Source of the DNA: Tieghemiomyces parasiticus
Taxonomy: Eukaryota; Kickxellomycota; Dimargaritomycetes; Dimargaritales; Dimargaritaceae
DNA: 11,400 bases
Reading direction: 5' to 3'
Assembly: GCA_027575765.1 (NCBI GenBank)
Contig: JANBPT010001279.1
Span: 1 to 11,400, forward strand
In this document: one piece after another, positions 7,122 to 11,400 of the stretch
Layout: each line of letters opens with the position of its first letter
How positions within the stretch are numbered: position 1 is the first letter of the stretch
Notes under the pieces: model-generated
What the model was told of the DNA's origin: nothing
What the model saw: only the letters and a program-made list of their open reading frames with translations
Database searches by the model: none
Made by a program: the position numbers and the translations under genes

Positions 7122-8224
7122 ACAAAATCCTCTGCTGGTTATCGTTTAGGGGTCTTAAACGTATAGCCTTAGGCGTGGTACTTTTATACAGCAGTTAACA
7201 CCTCCATAATCCTCCAAGTCCCCCCCCCCCAGTTGCGTAGGTCATTTCGATCTTTCCCTGGCGTGCTATTTCGTGCGGGAAAAGCCCCAACTAGCTACGG
7301 TCTTTGGATTAGGGTGATTTTTCTTGCTGTCATGCTTTCGTATTGATATAACTTGCCCACTACGTGGTTGTTTTCCACCAACCGGCTAGCCTATTCACTT
7401 TGGCACTCATTCTTTGGAGTTTCCATCTCTTACATTTAGCTGCGGTCACTTGTTTAGCACTCAGCACGCCTATTAACCCCCATAACCCCCGTCGTGTATC
7501 TTCGTTACAGCCTATTTGACTGTAGTATTAGGGGGTGGGGACATTGATGCTAATGAGTGATCTTTGATTGGGGTAATAGTCCATACGATTGTTCCCTATA
7601 CCGACCTCACTATGGTGCCACGCCCTACTGCGAAGGGAAAAGCCGCCTTGGCTAATGGAGGGCTCAGCCCATAGGGTAGGTTACCTTTAGCGCTCGCCAC
7701 GGCTGGCATGGCCGCGTCATGGACCTAACCAAGGCTAGTACATCTCCCCCGAGTTATTCCGGGGAAAGGGGCACATGGGCCGTTTGTCCTCCGTCGCTGC
7801 CTTTTTTTTTTTGCTACGCAATAACGCCTTCTCCCTATCGGCTGACGCGGCAAGCGGATGCCTCGCCCGGTTCACCTAACCTTGAACCTCTCTCCTCCAC
7901 TGCCCTACGGGAGACCCGCCCTCATGTGTACGCACTCCGTCACCGTTCAGGTGGTACGGTACTTTGGTGACCACAGTCCGCCTTCGTCTCCAGCCTTCCA
8001 GTGGGCAGGTGAAGCGGTCCCGTGGCCTAATGATGGTTACCCAAATTGGGAGGTCCGGGCTAGCCAGCACGGTTGGGCGGTTTGTAAGGACTGGGGTACC
8101 GATTATCAGCCCCAGCCATGAACACCTAGATGGTAGTGGATCACCCCAACTGCGCTCGGCGGAAGTTGGGCGGATGGAGGGGGGGGGGAGGCATACGAAG
8201 GGCCTGTGGCGGGTAGCCAACGGT
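7122..8224. other. Gene-poor spacer, AT-richer in its first half
   Basis: No supported gene. Visible elements are a C11 run at 7220-7230, a T11 run at 7802-7812, a G10 run at 8179-8188 and a short hairpin CGTTTA/TAAACG at 7143-7161. Overlapping open frames on both strands between 7719 and 8278 share no recognisable domain and look like chance frames in GC-rich sequence. Confidence 0.4.
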
Positions 8225-8236
8225 CGGCGATCGCCG
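8225..8236. promoter_or_regulatory. Perfect palindrome CGG-N6-CCG upstream of uridine phosphorylase
   Basis: The 12 bases CGGCGATCGCCG are a perfect palindrome, with CGG and CCG half-sites six bases apart, 375 bases before the uridine phosphorylase ATG. Fungal Zn2Cys6 regulators bind such paired triplets, and the yeast pyrimidine-pathway activator Ppr1 is known to use a six-base spacing. The neighbour is a pyrimidine salvage gene, so an analogous site is plausible. Binding is an inference: the flanking bases do not match the full yeast site and no regulator is in the window. Confidence 0.35.
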
Positions 8237-8280
8237 TACCTAGTGAGAGCACGCTGTACCAGGCGTCGACATAAATAAAG

Positions 8281-8295
8281 CCGAGAGCCGCTCGG
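8281..8295. repeat. Short inverted repeat CCGAG-N5-CTCGG
   Basis: Five-base arms CCGAG (8281-8285) and CTCGG (8291-8295) flank AGCCG, 45 bases downstream of the CGG-N6-CCG palindrome. It also presents CCG and CGG triplets in everted orientation. It could be a second regulator site or a chance short repeat. Confidence 0.25.
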
Positions 8296-8319
8296 CCTAT
8301 GTGGCCTATACCGCTATCG

Positions 8320-8610
8320 CGTCTTCCTGCCGATCCCCCTCTTCGTCCTATCCGGCTCAGCCGCTTCGCCTTCGTCGTCAAACCCGCTCAACTTTCGCCA
8401 ACCCCTTGGTCTCGGGCCCTTCCACCGCCGGCTATATCCGCTCGACCCTCTCGAGCTCCCCCACTTCACCCGCCCTCTACCCCACATTTGTACGCTGATT
8501 CCTACTTCGGGACACCACCTCTCCTCGCACCAGCTTACCGGCCCGCCCGCCTTCCCCGTCCGTTCGCCAAGCCCCACACCCTCCCCCATTCCATCCCGGC
8601 CCCGTTCGCC
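8320..8610 (+). promoter_or_regulatory. Pyrimidine-rich leader of uridine phosphorylase
   Basis: About 290 bases before the start are strongly C/T-rich, with a TATA-like CTATATCC at 8432-8439, about 175 bases before the ATG. Because the leader is poor in stop triplets, it is open in frame with the gene from an ATG at 8299. That ATG has a weak context (C at -3, T at +4), whereas the ATG at 8611 has G at -3 and G at +4. Confidence 0.4.
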
Positions 8611-10216
8611 ATGGCCCAGCCCCACGAGATTTCCAACGCCAACTTCCCGGTCGACGACCAGGGCCGCACCTACCATGTCGAGTTAAAACCCGGTCAAGGT
8701 AGGAACCATACGTCAGGAGGGTTGGTTTCTGGGCAGTAGGGCCGCACCAGTTGCCGTTGCCTGGTGGGCGGGAGGAGGATACTGGACCCTGTAGACGCAC
8801 TGGCTAACCGCTCCCAACCCGCTATGACCACCTTCCGTTCCACAACGGTCACCGCGCATAGTGGCCAACCGCATCATCACCGTGGGTGACCCCGACCGTG
8901 CCGATAAGTTTGCGGCGTTCCTCGACCAGACCCGCGACGGCCAGCCCTTGTTTCGACACCAGTCCCACCGCGGATTCTATTCCATCACAGGTACCTACCG
9001 TGGCGTACCCGTCAGCTTGGTGGCCATCGGGATGGTAAGTGTTGCTATTGGGTTCCAGGTTCATCACCCTCTCCACCTTCGGTTGGGTCTACAGGCAGCT
9101 AATCGCAAGTCGATGCCAACCTTGCTAACCGTCCCCCACCCTTCCAGGGCATGTCCATGATGGACTTTTTCGTGCGCGAGGTACGTGCCGTCACCACCGG
9201 TCCTCTGGCCATCATCCGGTAAGTCAGACAAACGGGGCAGCGGGCGGGCCGTCAGATTAGGTGGCGCAAGTCTCATTACTTTGAAAGGCTCAGGCCACCA
9301 TCCCCCCCGCTCCATACTAACTCGTCAAGCACCTCGCGTCCGGACGACACCTGTCAGCTTCGGATCCTGCGGCACACTCGGGCCGGCCGACGTGGGTGAC
9401 ATTATCGTGCCCACGGAAGCGGTGGCGGTGACCCGTAACTACGATTACTTTACGGGCGATGCGGTTCCTCCGTACCATATTTCGCAGCCCGTCGCGGCGG
9501 ATCCTGTCATGAGCGAATTGGTAAGTTTGACGGACGAAGGTACTCACCCAACTGACACTGAACTGCGTCTGGGAGAGACTACAAGTCAGTAGTTTACCTG
9601 CTCACATTAATTCCCGTTTCAATTATTACTCCCCCATCGCAACCGTATTCAGCTTGCCACCCAGCTGGTAAAGCTCCGGGGTGCCGACCACGTCTTCACC
9701 GGTCTCAACGCCACTTGCGACTCGTTCTATTCTAGTCAAGGTAAGGGCGACCAGGTCCCCAATGTCTTGTGGCAAAGGGTGGATAACCACACCCACCCGT
9801 ATCGTCTCTCCCCGTGAAGCCGTCCTGAGGCCGGGGCTTCCCCTCATTACTACCCTCCCTTCACCAGTATGGTCGAGGCGCTCACTCACGATCCTCTGAT
9901 TTCCTCCCGCCCTCCAGGTCGTACCGATCCCCAGTTCACCGATGCCAATCTAGGCCTCTTTGACGAACTCCAAGCCCGCTACCCCACCATGACTTCCCTG
10001 GAAATGGAGACTTTCATGCTGTACCATCTAGCCTCCGTCTCTCAGACTCCCACCGGCGGTACGCCCAGCGTCCGTGCCGCCGCGGCCATGATGGTATTTG
10101 CCCAACGGCGCACCAACGCCTTCATCGACAAGGCCCGCGTGGCGGAGCTCGAAACTACCGTAGGGCTGGCCGTTCTCGAAACCCTGCTGGCGACCCCACT
10201 CAACGAGGCGACCTAG
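8611..10216 (+). CDS. Uridine phosphorylase (nucleoside phosphorylase-I family)
   Basis: Six exons (8611-8698, 8862-9034, 9148-9218, 9358-9520, 9653-9740, 9918-10216) join to 293 residues, similar to eukaryotic uridine phosphorylases of about 300. The enzyme converts uridine and phosphate to uracil and ribose-1-phosphate in cytosolic pyrimidine salvage. Visible motifs are the phosphate-binding VGDPDR (37-42), GMGMSMMDFF in the core, RFGSCG at 111-116 (the Arg and Ser match a phosphate-binding Arg and Thr in the bacterial enzyme), QGR-D around 194-198 (uracil recognition) and EME at 223-225 (ribose and uridine contacts). Donors are GTAAGT-like except GTAGGA in intron 1. Branch sites are clear in intron 2 (CTAAC, 9125-9129) and intron 3 (TACTAAC, 9315-9321). 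Reading across every junction restores conserved sequence. An upstream in-frame ATG at 8299 would add 104 residues but has a poor context. The gene is convergent with the minus-strand gene ending at 10390. Confidence 0.95.
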
Positions 10217-10290
10217 CAAACGGAAGCGACCAGGTTTGGATACGCACCAGGTCCAACTGTTCAGCTGCATCCTTGGGTAGCTCGTGACGG

Positions 10291-10312
10291 ATTTTTTTTT
10301 TTTAATTATTAT
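10291..10312 (-). terminator. A-rich 3' end element shared by convergent genes
   Basis: On the minus strand this reads ATAATAATT followed by twelve A, 78 bases after the stop of the minus-strand gene. On the plus strand the same bases give T12 followed by TAATTATTAT, about 86 bases after the uridine phosphorylase stop. Its position in the 173-base convergent spacer fits 3' end formation for one or both genes. Confidence 0.4.
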
Positions 10313-10389
10313 CAGTGTACAGCCCGCCGCCATTTAGGCAGCCGTCAGGTATTTCAAGTCAATAGGGATAACCCATAAGCACACAAGGT

Positions 10390-11400
10390 TTAGAATGGAT
10401 TCGGGGGGCGGGGACGTGCACCTTGTAACTGCTGTAACTGCTGCTGTTGTTGCTGGCGCTGCTGTTGCTGTAAAAATAACTGGGCGAGGACCTGCTGGTT
10501 GGCTTGCTGGCCTGGGTTGGCCGCAAAGTTGGGATTGCCCGCCCCGTTGGCCCCGAGTAAGGCAGCCAGATTGGCCGGGGTGGCTGCCATCCCCTGGCTG
10601 GCGAGCGCGTTGGCTAGCATCTGCAAGCGTTGTTGCTGGACCGCGGCCAGTTGTGGGTTGGGGTGGGCACCGGTGGGGCCTGCCGGGCGGTGAAGCTGCG
10701 GGACTCCGGGGGCCGTGATATTCCCAACGGCCGGGGGGCGGGCGGCCCCGAGTAAACTGAGCATTTCCGGGGTTACGCCGGCGGGTCGGTTCCCCGCCTG
10801 GAGCATGGCGGCCAGCTGGGCTGGATTGCTGGGTCGAAACCCCTGTAGTAACGCTTGCTGGATCAGCGCGGCGTGGTTGGCAGCGGGTACGGGCCGGCCT
10901 GCGGCCGCGCGGGCCTGCACATGGGCCTCCAGCTGCTTCTGCGCCTGGGTTTGGGCTGCCACCGCGCCCGGTACCGGGGGCCGCCCCGTGGCCGGGCCGA
11001 ATGGGTGGCTGTGCAGCAGGTGTGGGGTGAACGTATTAGGCAAGACGGCCGAGTTGAGTACGGAGTCGGCGGCATTACCTAAGGTGGGGGTTGGGTTCGC
11101 GCCGGTCGCATCCTTGATGAGGCCCGGAGGCAACCGGGGCGCCACGGAGATGATGCCGATCAGCTTCTCGTGGAAGATGAGGAGGATACCCGGGTGCGTG
11201 GCAGGCTTGGACGAGGCGTCAGTTGGTCCCCCCAGCTGAACGAAGGCTCCCATAGGCTTGTTGGCCAGGCTGCGTACGAGGGCCGTGTAGTTGTTGGTGA
11301 CGGTTGCGTCATTGCCGGGGTCAGGATCGAACTCAACGAAGGGGACTTGGTTCTCGACCACGTACCGGAGGAGGAGGTCGAAGTGAAGATTGACCAGGGT
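10390..11400 (-). CDS. Ala/Pro/Gln-rich protein with N-terminal folded block, partial (possibly Med25-like)
   Basis: The frame is open at the window edge and gives the C-terminal 336 residues, ending in TAA at 10390-10392; the true start lies beyond 11400. Numbered from the edge, residues 1-95 look like a folded domain: a helix-like LVNLHFDLLLRY, a strand PFVEF, a helix around 36-47, a strand MGAFVQL, then GILLIFHEKLIGIISV. Residues 96-130 are a linker, and the remainder is Ala/Pro/Gln-rich with short repeated helices of the pattern (T/N)P-x-x-L-x-x-L/M-L (for example NPAQLAAML, TPEMLSLLG, TPANLAALLG) and a Gln tract at 311-326. The strand-helix-strand order and the LL-F..KL-GII pattern remind me of the Mediator Med25 ACID (PTOV/SPOC-like) domain, which also has a Pro/Gln-rich tail, but the match is from memory and weak. 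A nuclear transcriptional co-regulator is the best guess. No intron is seen. Confidence 0.85.
   Translation of the reverse strand, partial: TLVNLHFDLLLRYVVENQVPFVEFDPDPGNDATVTNNYTALVRSLANKPMGAFVQLGGPTDASSKPATHPGILLIFHEKLIGIISVAPRLPPGLIKDATGANPTPTLGNAADSVLNSAVLPNTFTPHLLHSHPFGPATGRPPVPGAVAAQTQAQKQLEAHVQARAAAGRPVPAANHAALIQQALLQGFRPSNPAQLAAMLQAGNRPAGVTPEMLSLLGAARPPAVGNITAPGVPQLHRPAGPTGAHPNPQLAAVQQQRLQMLANALASQGMAATPANLAALLGANGAGNPNFAANPGQQANQQVLAQLFLQQQQRQQQQQQLQQLQGARPRPPNPF

Noticed and set aside
7308..7314. TTAGGG-type telomere-like units
   Set aside because: They are single scattered units, never in tandem, so there is no interstitial telomere array.
7277..7645. Ten-base direct repeat GGGAAAAGCC near 7278 and 7636
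   Set aside because: Repeats of ten bases are expected many times by chance in 11.4 kb, and there is no inverted-repeat or target-site structure around them.
7719..8278. Overlapping 80-115-codon frames on both strands before uridine phosphorylase
   Set aside because: None has a recognisable domain, splice context or codon bias like the real genes; they lie in promoter-proximal GC-rich DNA.
1..11400. Mobile elements, CRISPR arrays, rRNA, spliceosomal or SRP RNA genes
   Set aside because: I looked for transposase or reverse transcriptase motifs, long terminal or inverted repeats, regularly spaced repeats and conserved RNA boxes on both strands and found none.

Overview
The window looks like nuclear DNA of a fungus. 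The main reasons are a recognisable SSZ1 gene (a ribosome-associated Hsp70 with a fungal type of sequence divergence), two multi-exon genes with short introns of 92-177 bases, GTAAGT-type donors, CTAAC or TACTAAC branch sites, and pyrimidine-rich leaders before the start codons. Coding regions are GC-rich with C/G in third positions, while parts of the long intergenic stretch are visibly richer in A+T. The many mononucleotide runs of 10-13 bases and the moderate intron density would suit an early-diverging (zoopagomycete-like) fungus, but that placement is only an inference.

Layout: 1-1212 is non-coding and ends in the SSZ1 promoter and leader. SSZ1 (1213-2793, +) is a single exon. 2794-3928 holds the SSZ1 3' region, a possible terminal exon of an unrecognised minus-strand gene (3040-3384, weak) and the leader of the next gene. 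A classical short-chain dehydrogenase/reductase (3929-5499, +) has seven exons, one of only 34 bases. 5500-8610 is a 3.1 kb stretch without a convincing gene. It contains a strong hairpin, a G-quadruplex-capable stretch, a small degenerate tandem repeat, a doubtful 108-codon ORF and the upstream region of the next gene, with a perfect CGG-N6-CCG palindrome. Uridine phosphorylase (8611-10216, +) has six exons. A convergent minus-strand gene (10390-11400, open at the window edge) encodes the C-terminal 336 residues of a protein with a compact folded block followed by an Ala/Pro/Gln-rich tail ending in poly-Q. It may be a transcriptional co-regulator, with a weak resemblance to the Mediator Med25 ACID domain.

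The genes do not form a pathway. SSZ1 acts in co-translational folding on the ribosome, the SDR is a cytosolic NAD(H)-type oxidoreductase of unknown substrate, and uridine phosphorylase is in pyrimidine salvage. I see no mobile element, CRISPR array, tRNA, rRNA or gene cluster, and no clear evidence of a new multi-gene system. The more interesting points are the regulatory palindrome before uridine phosphorylase, the microexon that carries the SDR catalytic residues, the thoroughly degenerate ATPase site of the SSZ1 product and the unidentified minus-strand proteins.
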